Source: an uncultured Eggerthellaceae bacterium
Lineage (GTDB): Bacteria > Actinomycetota > Coriobacteriia > Coriobacteriales > Eggerthellaceae
Assembly (NCBI GenBank): GCA_910580205.1
Contig: CAJTVP010000019.1
Location: 1 to 36,890, forward strand
Length of the DNA stretch: 36,890 nucleotides
Reading direction: 5' to 3'
Both the position numbers and the translations under genes were made by a program. The notes under the pieces were generated by a model, which was given only the letters and a program-made list of their open reading frames with translations, was not told the DNA's origin and did not search any database. Of this stretch, positions 23,013-31,699 are shown piece after piece. Position 1 is the first letter of the stretch. Each line of letters begins with the position of its first letter.

Positions 23013-24365
23013 ATGAGATTGTCAAAGGAACAGATCGAGAAGATGTCGGAGGATTACCAGAAGATGTGCTGTCAGCACGTGGCTAATCGCTCCGTCACGA
23101 AGAATGGCATTTTGGAGTCAGCGGAAAGCGTTGAGGTCTTGAAGCGCATGAGCCCGCCGAACTTCGCGTTCTCCATCGACGTGGATGACCAGGCGGTCGC
23201 GAACCAGAAGATGTCTGGTCGCTGCTGGATGTTCGCCTGCTTGAACGTGCTGCGCTTCCATATCGAGAAAGAGCTGGACTTGCCGAAGGGCACCTTCGAG
23301 CTGTCCCAGGCTCACCTGGCGTTCTACAACAAGCTGGAGCGCGCCGCTTGGTTCTTGGAGCACATCGTGGCCACGGCCGACAAGCCGTTGGATGACCGCG
23401 AAGTGGACTGGCTGATCTCCACGCCCATGGCTGATGGCGGGGATTGGGACATGATCGCCGCTCTGGTGAAGAAGTACGGCGTCATGCCGCATCAGGGCAT
23501 GGCCGAGACCCACTGCACCAACGACACCGCTGAGCTGAACACCGTGCTCTCCCATCTGCTGCGCCAAGATGCCATCAAGCTTCGCCAGATGGCCAACGAG
23601 AAGAAGGACACCACGGCCACCCAGCTGGAGATGCTGAACGAGGTCTATCGGGTGCTGTGCGTCTGCTTCGGAGAACCGCCGAAGAAGTTCGACTTCACCT
23701 ACACCGATACCAAGGGCAAGTATCACGAGGATCGCGACATCACGCCGCTTGAGTTCCTGAAGAAGTACGTGAAGATCAATCTGGACGATTACGTTGGCGT
23801 GATCAACGTGCCCGGTGAGGAGAATCCCTATGGCCATGTGTACGCCATCCAGGATTCCGACCAGATCCCTGAGCGCCGCAACCTCTACGTCAACGTGCCC
23901 ATGGATGAGCTCAAAGGCTACGTCATCGAATCGCTCAAGGCGGGGGATCCGGTCTGGTTCGGCTCTGACGTGCTCCAGTGGTGCGACCGCATGGCTGGCG
24001 TCATGGCCGAAGACCTGTACGACCTTGAAGCCATGTTCGGCGTGAAGTTCGACATGGACAAGGCTCAGCGCTTCGCCATGCACGAGAGCCTGCCCACCCA
24101 CGCCATGACCATCGCTGGCGTGGACATGAAGGATGGCAAGCCGGACAAGTGGAAGATCGAGAACTCCTGGGGCGTTGAGAATCATGGCCAGAAGACCGGC
24201 AACAACGGGTATTTCGTGGCCTCGGACAAATGGTTCGACAACTTCGTCTACGAAGTGGCCATCCCGAAGAAGCTCTTGAAGCCCGAAACGCTGAAGGCGC
24301 TTGATTCCGAGCCGATCGTCTGGCCGTTCTGGAACACCTTCAATCCGGTCAGCGGTTTGAAGTAA
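23013..24365 (+). CDS. pepC: C1B family aminopeptidase (PepC / bleomycin hydrolase)
   Basis: A 450-residue papain-fold peptidase of the normal PepC length. Gln65 and Cys71 lie in NQKMSGRCWMFACLN, His363 in THAMTIAGVDM, and Asn384 in ENSWG, giving the full catalytic set. Family members form hexameric cytoplasmic cages that remove N-terminal residues from short peptides; the C-terminal residues reach into the active site. ATG 23013 was chosen by alignment; GGAG at 23000-23003 is the ribosome site, and the longer open frame upstream is not family-like. Last gene of the permease-hydrolase operon, followed by a strong hairpin. Confidence 0.95.
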   Translation: MRLSKEQIEKMSEDYQKMCCQHVANRSVTKNGILESAESVEVLKRMSPPNFAFSIDVDDQAVANQKMSGRCWMFACLNVLRFHIEKELDLPKGTFELSQAHLAFYNKLERAAWFLEHIVATADKPLDDREVDWLISTPMADGGDWDMIAALVKKYGVMPHQGMAETHCTNDTAELNTVLSHLLRQDAIKLRQMANEKKDTTATQLEMLNEVYRVLCVCFGEPPKKFDFTYTDTKGKYHEDRDITPLEFLKKYVKINLDDYVGVINVPGEENPYGHVYAIQDSDQIPERRNLYVNVPMDELKGYVIESLKAGDPVWFGSDVLQWCDRMAGVMAEDLYDLEAMFGVKFDMDKAQRFAMHESLPTHAMTIAGVDMKDGKPDKWKIENSWGVENHGQKTGNNGYFVASDKWFDNFVYEVAIPKKLLKPETLKALDSEPIVWPFWNTFNPVSGLK

Positions 24366-24407
24366 GCGCATCTTCCGCGGCCATTCGGTTGCGAAGGCGA
24401 TCTATGG

Positions 24408-24436
24408 AAGGGGCGGTGCATCACGCGCCGCCCCTT
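24408..24436. terminator. Terminator between pepC and the small membrane protein gene
   Basis: AAGGGGCGG (24408-24416) pairs with CCGCCCCTT (24428-24436). It lies between convergent genes. The A and T ends make it usable from both sides, though the U-tract is short. Confidence 0.65.
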
Positions 24437-24454
24437 CGCTGTGTTCGGAGAAGA

Positions 24455-24766
24455 TCAGCGTGCCGCCAAAGACGCCTGCATGACGTTGGATATCTCCATG
24501 AGCGCCGGCAGCTTGTAGATGATGAACCCGGTGTAGGCCAACACTAGCGCGGTGGCCACGATCTTGGCCGCCAAGGGCCACTCAGACCGCCATGCCAGCA
24601 CAAGGCCCACAGGCCAGAGCAGGATCAGCAAAGCGACGATCCAAAACGTCTCCTGATACCACTTCTTCCCGTTCGGGTCCTTGGCGGGCTCATCCGCCTT
24701 CGCCCGCGAGCGCTGCCCACGATGCGTCCAGTCGCCCGGTCGGTGGCCATTCTCATCTTCGAACAT
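24455..24766 (-). CDS. Small two-helix membrane protein, unknown function
   Basis: 103 residues. The first 37 are charged and hydrophilic; then come two hydrophobic helices at about 41-59 (FWIVALLILLWPVGLVLAW) and 66-88 (AAKIVATALVLAYTGFIIY). I do not recognise a family beyond small membrane proteins with a charged N-terminal tail. The start at 24766 has AAAGGA just upstream. It lies between the pepC terminator and pucR, read in the same direction as pucR and 59 bp downstream of nothing in its own operon other than possible read-through from it. Confidence 0.7.
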   Translation of the reverse strand: MFEDENGHRPGDWTHRGQRSRAKADEPAKDPNGKKWYQETFWIVALLILLWPVGLVLAWRSEWPLAAKIVATALVLAYTGFIIYKLPALMEISNVMQASLAAR

Positions 24767-24825
24767 CGGCTGTCCTTTCCTGTTCTCGCCGTTGAGTATA
24801 GCAGCGCGGGGGAGGGGCGGCCCGC

Positions 24826-26385
24826 TCAGGTGGTGAGGAAGTAGAGCGTGCGAAGGTATTGCCGCACGTCTGAGTCTTCCAGATCGTAATCGATCACCTG
24901 GCGGATCTTCTCCAAGCGGTAGAGCACGGTGTTGCGGTGCATGTGGAGCAGCTGGCACACCTTGCTCGTATGGCCTCCGCAGTACAGGTAGGTGCGCAGA
25001 AGCTCAAGATCGTTGCTGCCGCGCTGGGCGTCCAGCTCCTTCAGGCGCAGAAGCGGATTGCAGTGGATGAGCACTTGGCCCACGAATTTGGAGTTGTTCT
25101 CATATTGGTCAAGGGCGCAGTAGGGGAAGTAGCGCCGGAATCGCAGCACCTTGCGCGTCAGCTCATCGTTGCCCCCGTCGAAGGAAACGTACCGGCTGGA
25201 ATTGGCGCTTCCATATCGCAGGGCCTGTCGGGCCTGATCCAGGCCCAGGGATATCAGCTCAAGCTTGTCCATCCGCTCCGAAACGCCCACCTCCACATTC
25301 ATCTCCGCAGCTTCCCTGAAGATGCGCGCCTCCATCATGGCCGCTTCCTCTTCGTGGCCGGCCTCAACGCAGAGCAGCACGATCACATCATCTTCCTCCA
25401 CCACCGTCCGGCATTGCGGCTCTGCCTCCAAAAGCCGTTTGGCCAAGAAGTCCGCTGATCCCACCTTCCACACATCGCTCACCACGCAGACGATGAAGAC
25501 GCCTTCGATGGGGATCCCGTGGATCTGCGCTTGTTCCAACAGACGGCCGTCTGAAGCTGCGCTGCCTTTGAACGCCTCTTGGAGGAAGTAGCTGTAGCGC
25601 TGCTCAAGAGGATTCTCCAGACGCCAATGGCGCTGCAAACAGGCCTCAAGCTTATCGGCCAGAAGGTCGAACAGGAAGCGCTTGGCAGCGCCGATGCGCG
25701 TGGGGGAGACGAGCAAGATGTGAGCGGCGTACAGCCCGCGGCGCCGGATGGCGCGGCTCACAGTGAAATAGGGGATGATGGGATTCGGCTTGTTGGACAC
25801 CACGGTCCAGTCCTGATGATCCCATCGTCGGCTCAGGCCCAAGTCGCGGGACTTCTGGATGGAGGAAGTGGGGTAGGCGCGATGCTCCACGAAATAGCGG
25901 CTGACATCATCCGGTGCGGGGATGTCCGGAGTGTGGGCGATGTAGGAGAAGGTGGCATCGGAAAGCCCGATGTATGAACCCAGCATAGGCTCGCTCGCCC
26001 GCAGCAGATCTTGGCTGATGCATCCCTCATCCACCATCTTCGCCATGGCGTCATTCCACTGGATGATGCTCAAGAGGAATCGTTGGATGCGGTCGGCCAG
26101 CAGCGCCGCGGGCGTGTTCGTGCGGATGAGCATGTCATCGGGGGCCAGCGCCTCAGCGGCGGCTTCGTCTTCGCCAGCGCCCAGGATCACGATCTTGGGC
26201 GTGATGGAGGTGGCGGAAGCCATCCCATCGAACATCATGACCACGTTCTGCTCGCTGGCGGTTTGGATGAAATCCGGGACAGCGCTCACCCAGTCGAACC
26301 CGTGCTTGGGGTGGGCGGGTTTCTTGACCATGATGACACCTTGGTCTTCAAGACAATCTATAAGAATATCCAATGGGAATTGCAT
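24826..26385 (-). CDS. PucR family transcriptional regulator
   Basis: 519 residues. The C-terminal 65 residues hold the PucR helix-turn-helix: LLRTYLYCGGHTSKVCQLLH and MHRNTVLYRLEKIRQV. A central region (about 280-400) resembles the GGDEF-like domain seen in PucR/CdaR regulators; the N-terminal 270 residues are probably the sensor part. Family members usually activate purine, amino acid or sugar-acid catabolic genes. It is divergent from the arginine deiminase operon and shares a 216-bp control region with it, so it is the best candidate regulator of that operon, and perhaps of the permease-hydrolase operon. ATG 26385 follows TGAGG; an in-frame TTG at 26397 is less likely. Confidence 0.87.
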   Translation of the reverse strand: MQFPLDILIDCLEDQGVIMVKKPAHPKHGFDWVSAVPDFIQTASEQNVVMMFDGMASATSITPKIVILGAGEDEAAAEALAPDDMLIRTNTPAALLADRIQRFLLSIIQWNDAMAKMVDEGCISQDLLRASEPMLGSYIGLSDATFSYIAHTPDIPAPDDVSRYFVEHRAYPTSSIQKSRDLGLSRRWDHQDWTVVSNKPNPIIPYFTVSRAIRRRGLYAAHILLVSPTRIGAAKRFLFDLLADKLEACLQRHWRLENPLEQRYSYFLQEAFKGSAASDGRLLEQAQIHGIPIEGVFIVCVVSDVWKVGSADFLAKRLLEAEPQCRTVVEEDDVIVLLCVEAGHEEEAAMMEARIFREAAEMNVEVGVSERMDKLELISLGLDQARQALRYGSANSSRYVSFDGGNDELTRKVLRFRRYFPYCALDQYENNSKFVGQVLIHCNPLLRLKELDAQRGSNDLELLRTYLYCGGHTSKVCQLLHMHRNTVLYRLEKIRQVIDYDLEDSDVRQYLRTLYFLTT

Positions 26386-26443
26386 AGAGAGCCTCAACCC
26401 CTATCTGTTGCGCATATGTTTTCCAACCGACCTCTCCATGAGT

Positions 26444-26469
26444 ATATTGCACGACATATTGTGCAATAT
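26444..26469. promoter_or_regulatory. Perfect inverted repeat in the pucR-arcA control region
   Basis: ATATTGCAC (26444-26452) and GTGCAATAT (26461-26469) form a perfect 9-bp inverted repeat with an 8-bp centre, 59 bp from the pucR start and 133 bp from arcA. The rest of the gap is AT-rich with possible -10 boxes (TATACA 26501-26506; TACAAT 26530-26535) and TTGAAA (26484-26489). It is a likely binding site for the PucR protein or another regulator. Confidence 0.6.
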
Positions 26470-26601
26470 GAATGAAAAGACAGTTGAAATATAGATGTTA
26501 TATACATTTATCGCTGACCGAGAGGGGCATACAATCGTTTCATCCGGTAATGGGAAGGACTGTGCTGACAGGCCTCCCCCTGATATGAAAGGAGGAGACC
26601 C

Positions 26602-27822
26602 ATGGCAGGCGTCAATGTCAAGTCCGAGATCATGCCGCTGAAAAAGGTTCTCCTGCACCGACCAGGGGATGAGCTTTTGAACCTCACCCCGAACACCCTC
26701 GAAGAGCTGCTCTTCGACGACATCCCGTTTTTGCAGGTAGCCCAACAAGAGCATGACGCGTTCGCAGACATCCTGCGGAACGAGGGCGTTGAAGTGGTCT
26801 ACCTGGAAGACCTCATGGCAGAGGTTCTGGATACCTATCCGGAGCTGCGTGAGAAGTTCATGAAGCAGTGGATCTTCGAAGCGGGCATCCGCACGGAGCG
26901 CTGGCAGAAGATCCTCGCGGACTACATCAACGACAAGTATCCCGGCAACAAAGAGATGGTCATGAAGACCATGGCCGGCGTGAACCTCCAGGAGATCAAC
27001 GTTGAGTTCTCCAATTCGCTGGTCGATCTGGTGAGCGACGCATCCAAGCTCATCTGCGCTCCCATGCCGAACCTGTACTTCACGCGTGACCCGTTCGCCA
27101 TGATCGGCAACGGCATCTCCATCAACCGCATGTACTCCCAGACGCGCAACCGTGAGACCATCTATGGTGACTACATCTTCAAGTATCACCCGGATTACTC
27201 CAGCGTGCCCCAGTACTACGAGCGTGACTACACGTTCCACATCGAAGGCGGCGACATCCTCAACATCAATGAGAAGACGCTGGCCATCGGCATCTCCCAG
27301 CGCACGGAACCAGACGCCATCGACCAGATCGCGAAGAACATCTTCGGCTCTGATTCTCCCATTGAGACCATCTTGGCGTTCAACATCCCGAACTCCCGCG
27401 CATTCATGCATCTGGACACGGTGTTCACGCAGATCGACTACGACAAATTCACCATCCATCCCGGCATCATGGGCCCGCTCACGGTGTTCGAGATCAAGCC
27501 TGATGGCCAGGGCGGCATCCATGTGCGCGAAGTGAATGAGACCCTGGAAGAGGTCCTCTCCGAGCACGTCGGCCGCGCCGTGAAGCTCATCCCGTGCGGC
27601 GGCGGAGACCGCATCGCCGCTGAGCGCGAGCAGTGGAACGACGGCTCCAACACGCTGTGCGTGCGTCCGGGCACCGTCGTGGTGTATCAGCGCAACGACG
27701 TCACCAACGACGTGCTGCGCCGTGAGGGCATCAACGTCCTTGAGATGCCTTCCGCAGAGCTGTCCCGCGGCCGTGGCGGCCCACGCTGCATGTCCATGCC
27801 GCTGTGGCGTGAAGATGCGTAG
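26602..27822 (+). CDS. arcA: Arginine deiminase
   Basis: A 406-residue guanidino-group-modifying enzyme converting L-arginine to citrulline and ammonia, the first step of the ADI pathway. Landmarks: LKKVLLHRPGDELLNL at the N-terminus, YFTRDPFAMIG, the catalytic HIEGGDILN, MHLDTVFTQID with its His, and the nucleophile Cys396 in PRCMSMPLWRED close to the C-terminus. Length and motifs are complete. GAAAGGAGGAG lies before ATG 26602. It is the first gene of arcA-argF-arcC-carrier. Confidence 0.98.
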   Translation: MAGVNVKSEIMPLKKVLLHRPGDELLNLTPNTLEELLFDDIPFLQVAQQEHDAFADILRNEGVEVVYLEDLMAEVLDTYPELREKFMKQWIFEAGIRTERWQKILADYINDKYPGNKEMVMKTMAGVNLQEINVEFSNSLVDLVSDASKLICAPMPNLYFTRDPFAMIGNGISINRMYSQTRNRETIYGDYIFKYHPDYSSVPQYYERDYTFHIEGGDILNINEKTLAIGISQRTEPDAIDQIAKNIFGSDSPIETILAFNIPNSRAFMHLDTVFTQIDYDKFTIHPGIMGPLTVFEIKPDGQGGIHVREVNETLEEVLSEHVGRAVKLIPCGGGDRIAAEREQWNDGSNTLCVRPGTVVVYQRNDVTNDVLRREGINVLEMPSAELSRGRGGPRCMSMPLWREDA

Positions 27823-27850
27823 GAACTTCTGAGCGAAACGTTCGTCATCA

Positions 27851-27885
27851 AGGTTGCCCGGCTGACCAAGGCTCACGGGCAACCT
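27851..27885 (+). other. Intercistronic hairpin arcA-argF
   Basis: AGGTTGCCCG (27851-27860) pairs perfectly with CGGGCAACCT (27876-27885) over a 15-nt loop, in the 89-bp gap. No U-tract follows. It may partly stop transcription or protect the arcA message, giving more ArcA than downstream enzymes. Confidence 0.55.
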
Positions 27886-27911
27886 CCGTCAAAGGAAGAA
27901 AGGTGATCGAC

Positions 27912-28907
27912 ATGCCTGTCAATCTCTCTGGCAGAAGCCTGCTCAAGCTCTTGGATTTCACTCCTGATGAGATCAATTATCTGATCGATCTGTCTCAGGA
28001 TTTCAAGAATCTGAAGCGCACGGGCACTCCCCATCGTTATCTGGAGGGCAAGAACATCGTTCTGCTCTTCCAAAAGACCTCAACGCGCACCCGTTGCTCC
28101 TTCGAGGTCGCAGGCATGGATCTTGGCATGGGCGTCACGTACCTGGATCCAGGCTCCTCTCAGATGGGCAAGAAAGAATCCATCGAAGACACCGCGCGCG
28201 TTCTCGGCCGCTTCTATGACGGCATCGAGTTCCGCGGTTTCAAGCAGTCGGACGTCGAAGAGCTGGCGGCGAAATCCGGCGTGCCGGTGTGGAACGGCCT
28301 CACGGACGAGTTCCATCCCACCCAGATGATCGCTGACATGCTCACGGTCAAAGAGAACTTCCCCATGGGGCTCAAGGGCCTGAAGTTCGTCTTCTTCGGC
28401 GACTGCCGCAACAACATGGGCAATTCGCTCATGGTCACCTGCTCCAAGCTGGGGCTGCACTTCGTCGGCTGCGGTCCGAAGGAGCTCAAGCCTGAGGCCA
28501 GCCTGATCGAGAAGTGCAAGGAGATCTGCAAGGAGACGGGCGGCTCGGTGGAGTTCACGGAAGATCCCCAGAGCGCAGCCACGGACGCCAACGTCATCTA
28601 CACGGACATCTGGCTCTCCATGGGCGAGCCGGACGAGCTGTGGGAGCAGCGCATCAAGGAGCTCTCTCCATTCCGCGTTACCAAGCAGGTCATGAGCTGG
28701 GCTTCCCCGGATGCCATCTTCATGCACTGCCTGCCGTCATTCCATGACACCAACACCACCATCGGCGAAGAGATCGCTGAGAAGTTCGGCATCACGGAGA
28801 TGGAAGTGGAAGACGACGTGTTCGAGTCCACGCAATCCCGCGTCTTCGAGGAAGCAGAGAACCGCATGCATTCCATCAAGGCCATCATGTACGCCACTTT
28901 GAGGTAG
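27912..28907 (+). CDS. argF: Ornithine carbamoyltransferase, catabolic
   Basis: 331 residues. The carbamoyl-phosphate motif is in FQKTSTRTRCSFEVAG, HPTQMIADMLT is present, and the ornithine-binding HCLPSFHD lies near the C-terminus. In this operon it works as ArcB, splitting citrulline with phosphate into ornithine and carbamoyl phosphate. ATG 27912 was chosen with GAAAGGTGAT just upstream; an in-frame GTG at 27903 lies inside that ribosome site. It is followed after 15 bp by arcC. Confidence 0.96.
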   Translation: MPVNLSGRSLLKLLDFTPDEINYLIDLSQDFKNLKRTGTPHRYLEGKNIVLLFQKTSTRTRCSFEVAGMDLGMGVTYLDPGSSQMGKKESIEDTARVLGRFYDGIEFRGFKQSDVEELAAKSGVPVWNGLTDEFHPTQMIADMLTVKENFPMGLKGLKFVFFGDCRNNMGNSLMVTCSKLGLHFVGCGPKELKPEASLIEKCKEICKETGGSVEFTEDPQSAATDANVIYTDIWLSMGEPDELWEQRIKELSPFRVTKQVMSWASPDAIFMHCLPSFHDTNTTIGEEIAEKFGITEMEVEDDVFESTQSRVFEEAENRMHSIKAIMYATLR

Positions 28908-28922
28908 AAGGGGCTGGTCGGA

Positions 28923-29876
28923 ATGGCATATCAAAAAGGCGAGGGAAAGAGCGTTGTGATCGCTTTGGGCGGCAATGCGCTCGGCAACACTCCCCAAGAG
29001 CAGCTCAAGCTGGTCGAGAACACGGCTTCTCACATCATCGACATGGTGGCGGATGGCATCAACGTGGTGGTCAGCCACGGCAACGGCCCGCAGGTGGGCA
29101 TGATCTCCAACGCCTTCGGTGAGGCTTGCGCCCATGACAGCTCCATTCCCGAGATGCCATTCCCGGAATGCGGCGCCATGAGCCAAGGCTACATCGGCTA
29201 TCAGCTCTCCCAGGCCCTTCTGGGCGAGCTCAAGAAGCGCTCCATCATGCGTTCCACCGCCTGCGTCATCACGCAGACCGTGGTCTATCCCGAAGATCCC
29301 GCGTTCCTGCATCCCACCAAGCCCGTCGGTCCCTTCTTCACGGAAGCGGAAGCCAAAGAGCGGGCTGAGGAGACGGGCGCGGTCTTCGCGGAAGACGCCG
29401 GGCGCGGCTGGCGCATGATGGTGGCAAGCCCCAAGCCGCAGCGCATCGTCGAGCTGGACGCCATCAAGGATTTGATGGACGACGGCTACATCGTCATCGC
29501 TGCTGGTGGTGGCGGCGTTCCCGTGATCGAGCGGGATGACTCCTACCACGGCGTCCCTGCGGTGATCGACAAGGATCGCACCTCAGCGAAGCTGGCGGCG
29601 GACTTCAAGGCGGACATGCTCGTCATCCTCACGGCGGTGGAGAAGGTGGCCATCAACTTCAACACGCCAGAGCAGATGGACATAGATTCCATGACCGTGG
29701 CCGACGCGCGCCGCTACATCGAAGAAGGGCAATTCGCTGCGGGCTCCATGCTCCCGAAGGTGCAGGCTTGCATCGAATACCTGACCGCTTATCCCGAAGG
29801 CAAGGCTCTCATCACGTCGCTGGAGAATGCGGCTGAGGGACTGGCCGGAAAGACAGGCACCATCATCACTCGTTGA
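28923..29876 (+). CDS. arcC: Carbamate kinase
   Basis: A 317-residue amino-acid-kinase-fold enzyme. VIALGGNALGN is the N-terminal phosphate loop, then VSHGNGPQVGMI, ECGAMSQGYIGYQL, IVIAAGGGGVPV, VIDKDRTSAKLAA and the C-terminal GSMLPKVQACIEYL. It transfers phosphate from carbamoyl phosphate to ADP, the ATP-forming step of arginine fermentation. It sits 15 bp after argF and is clearly co-transcribed. Confidence 0.97.
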   Translation: MAYQKGEGKSVVIALGGNALGNTPQEQLKLVENTASHIIDMVADGINVVVSHGNGPQVGMISNAFGEACAHDSSIPEMPFPECGAMSQGYIGYQLSQALLGELKKRSIMRSTACVITQTVVYPEDPAFLHPTKPVGPFFTEAEAKERAEETGAVFAEDAGRGWRMMVASPKPQRIVELDAIKDLMDDGYIVIAAGGGGVPVIERDDSYHGVPAVIDKDRTSAKLAADFKADMLVILTAVEKVAINFNTPEQMDIDSMTVADARRYIEEGQFAAGSMLPKVQACIEYLTAYPEGKALITSLENAAEGLAGKTGTIITR

Positions 29877-29893
29877 TGATCCACATTTCCGAA

Positions 29894-29926
29894 GAGGGCT
29901 TCTTTCCTCCCCCGTAAGAAGCCCTC
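29894..29926 (+). other. Intercistronic hairpin arcC-carrier
   Basis: GAGGGCTTCTT (29894-29904) pairs perfectly with AAGAAGCCCTC (29916-29926), 11 bp with an 11-nt loop. The next bases ACTCAGCA are not a U-tract, and the carrier ribosome site AAAGGAGGG follows. A stability or partial-termination element is likely. Confidence 0.55.
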
Positions 29927-29947
29927 ACTCAGCAAAGGAGGGAAGAT

Positions 29948-31564
29948 ATGGCAACTGAAGAGGCTGCCAAAAAGAAGGAGAGGAAAAAGCGCAGCATATC
30001 ATCGTTCTCCATTCTGCTCATCATGCTCGTCGCTCTCGCAGTCATCACCATGATCATGGGTGGTCTTGGTGTTGAAGGCGTTGAAGGGGCGAAGATATCG
30101 CAGATCGTCATGGCTCCGGTGCAAGGCTTCGGCGATGCCATCGACATCTGCTTGTTCGTGCTCATCCTGGGCGGCTTTCTGGGCATCGTCACCGAGACGG
30201 GCGCCTTGGATGCAGGCATCGCGGCTTTGGTCCACAAGCTCAAGGGCAATGAGCTCGTGCTCATCCCCATCCTGATGTTCCTGTTCTCCATCGGCGGCAC
30301 CACCTACGGCATGCTGGAAGAGACGGTTCCGTTCTATCTCTTGCTGGCGGCGACCATGGTGGCGGCTGGCTTCGACAGCGTCGTCGGCGTGGCAACGGTG
30401 CTTCTGGGTGCCGGCTGCGGCGTTCTGGGTTCCACGGTGAACCCGTTCGCCACGGGCGTGGCCATCGCATCCCTGTCCGGCACGGGCATTGAGATCAATC
30501 AGGGCATCATCATGGCTCTGGGCGTGGTCCTCTGGCTGTCCAGTTTGGGCCTGTCCATCTTCTTCGTCATGCGCTATGCGAAGAAGGTCAAGGCTGACAA
30601 GGGTTCCACCATCCTCTCTCTGCAAGAGCAGGAAGAGATGATGCAGGAGTGGGGCCTGAATGAATCCGCTGAGGAAGAGAAGACCGAAGACGGCGCGCCG
30701 GTGAAGCACATGACCACGCGCCAGAAGTGGTCGCTGATCGTGTTCGGCCTCACGTTCGTCGTCATGATCGTGAGCTTCATCCCCTGGGCTGATCTGGGCG
30801 TTGACTTCTTCGATCTGGGCGCTACCAGCGAAGAGGTCACCACCACGGTGGGCGCTGAGGACATCACGGCGGTCTATGATGAGGCCACCGAGACATCCCT
30901 CGCCATCCCGGATACCGTGGAGGGCACGGACACGGCCGTTGAGGAAGTCACTTCCGCATGGTCCGCATGGCTCACGGGCACGCCTCTGGGCACGTGGTAC
31001 TTCGGCGAAGCTTCCACGTGGTTCCTGCTGATGGCCTTCGTCATCGGTCTGATCGGCGGGATCGGCGAGAGCCGCTTCGTGAAGGCGTTCATCAACGGCG
31101 CCGCTGACATGATGTCCGTCGTGCTCATCATCGCGCTGGCCCGCTCCGTCACCGTGCTCATGCAGGGCACCGGCTTGTCCACGTGGATCCTGGATGCCGC
31201 GGCCAACGGGCTGCAAGCGGTCCCGGCTATCGTGTTCGCTCCGCTGTCTTACATCCTGTTCGTGCTGCTTTCGTTCCTGATCCCGTCCAGCTCCGGCATG
31301 GCTACGGTGGCCGTGCCCATCATGGGCGGTCTGGCAGCGCACCTGAACTTCTCCGTGGAGACCATGATCATGATCTTCGTCGCTGGCAACGGCTTGGTGA
31401 ACCTGTTCACCCCCACCTGCGGCGCCATCATGGGCGGCCTCGCCTTGGCGAAGGTCGAATACTCCACCTGGCTCAAGTTCGGCGCGAAGCTGTTCGTGAT
31501 GATCGCCATCGTGAGCATCGTGGTGCTCACCGTGGCCATGATGTTCATCCCCATGACAGCCTGA
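29948..31564 (+). CDS. YfcC/ArcD-type basic amino acid carrier
   Basis: 538 residues, a YfcC-family (C4-dicarboxylate anaerobic carrier-like) membrane protein. A basic N-terminus (KKKERKKR) precedes the first helix ILLIMLVALAVITMIMGGL; conserved features include GTTYGMLEETVPFYLL, GAGCGVLGSTVNPFATG and, in the second half, LIPSSSGMATVAVPIMGGL. A loop of about 60 residues after the middle helices carries an acidic, Thr-rich stretch. In arc operons of many anaerobes this family exchanges arginine for ornithine; the position here supports that, but the family also has other substrates. Confidence 0.88.
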   Translation: MATEEAAKKKERKKRSISSFSILLIMLVALAVITMIMGGLGVEGVEGAKISQIVMAPVQGFGDAIDICLFVLILGGFLGIVTETGALDAGIAALVHKLKGNELVLIPILMFLFSIGGTTYGMLEETVPFYLLLAATMVAAGFDSVVGVATVLLGAGCGVLGSTVNPFATGVAIASLSGTGIEINQGIIMALGVVLWLSSLGLSIFFVMRYAKKVKADKGSTILSLQEQEEMMQEWGLNESAEEEKTEDGAPVKHMTTRQKWSLIVFGLTFVVMIVSFIPWADLGVDFFDLGATSEEVTTTVGAEDITAVYDEATETSLAIPDTVEGTDTAVEEVTSAWSAWLTGTPLGTWYFGEASTWFLLMAFVIGLIGGIGESRFVKAFINGAADMMSVVLIIALARSVTVLMQGTGLSTWILDAAANGLQAVPAIVFAPLSYILFVLLSFLIPSSSGMATVAVPIMGGLAAHLNFSVETMIMIFVAGNGLVNLFTPTCGAIMGGLALAKVEYSTWLKFGAKLFVMIAIVSIVVLTVAMMFIPMTA

Positions 31565-31599
31565 TCGCTCTGAACAGTGCAGAATGTGTGCAGCATGCC

Positions 31600-31629
31600 G
31601 AGGGCCCCTCAATAGGGGCCCTCTTTCTG
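31600..31629 (+). terminator. Terminator of the arginine deiminase operon
   Basis: GAGGGCCCCT-CAAT-AGGGGCCCTC is a perfect 10-bp hairpin followed by TTTCTGT. It ends the arc operon 36 bp after the carrier gene. Confidence 0.9.
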
Positions 31630-31653
31630 TGTACACTGGGTTCAGGCTTATTA

Positions 31654-31665
31654 GAACGCATGTTT
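31654..31665 (+). promoter_or_regulatory. LexA-like SOS box before dinB
   Basis: GAACGCATGTTT matches the Gram-positive LexA consensus GAAC-n4-GTTC at seven of eight conserved positions, 35 bp upstream of the dinB start. It overlaps a likely promoter region with TATCCT (31668-31673). Damage-induced expression of dinB is the expected result. Confidence 0.6.
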
Positions 31666-31699
31666 GGTATCCTCTGGCTACGGTTCAAGGAGAAGGGCG

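Noticed and set aside
29999..31636. Minus-strand open frame of 545 codons within the arc carrier
   Set aside because: Same reasons: antisense, His/Gln-rich, no motif, and it would run through the operon terminator.
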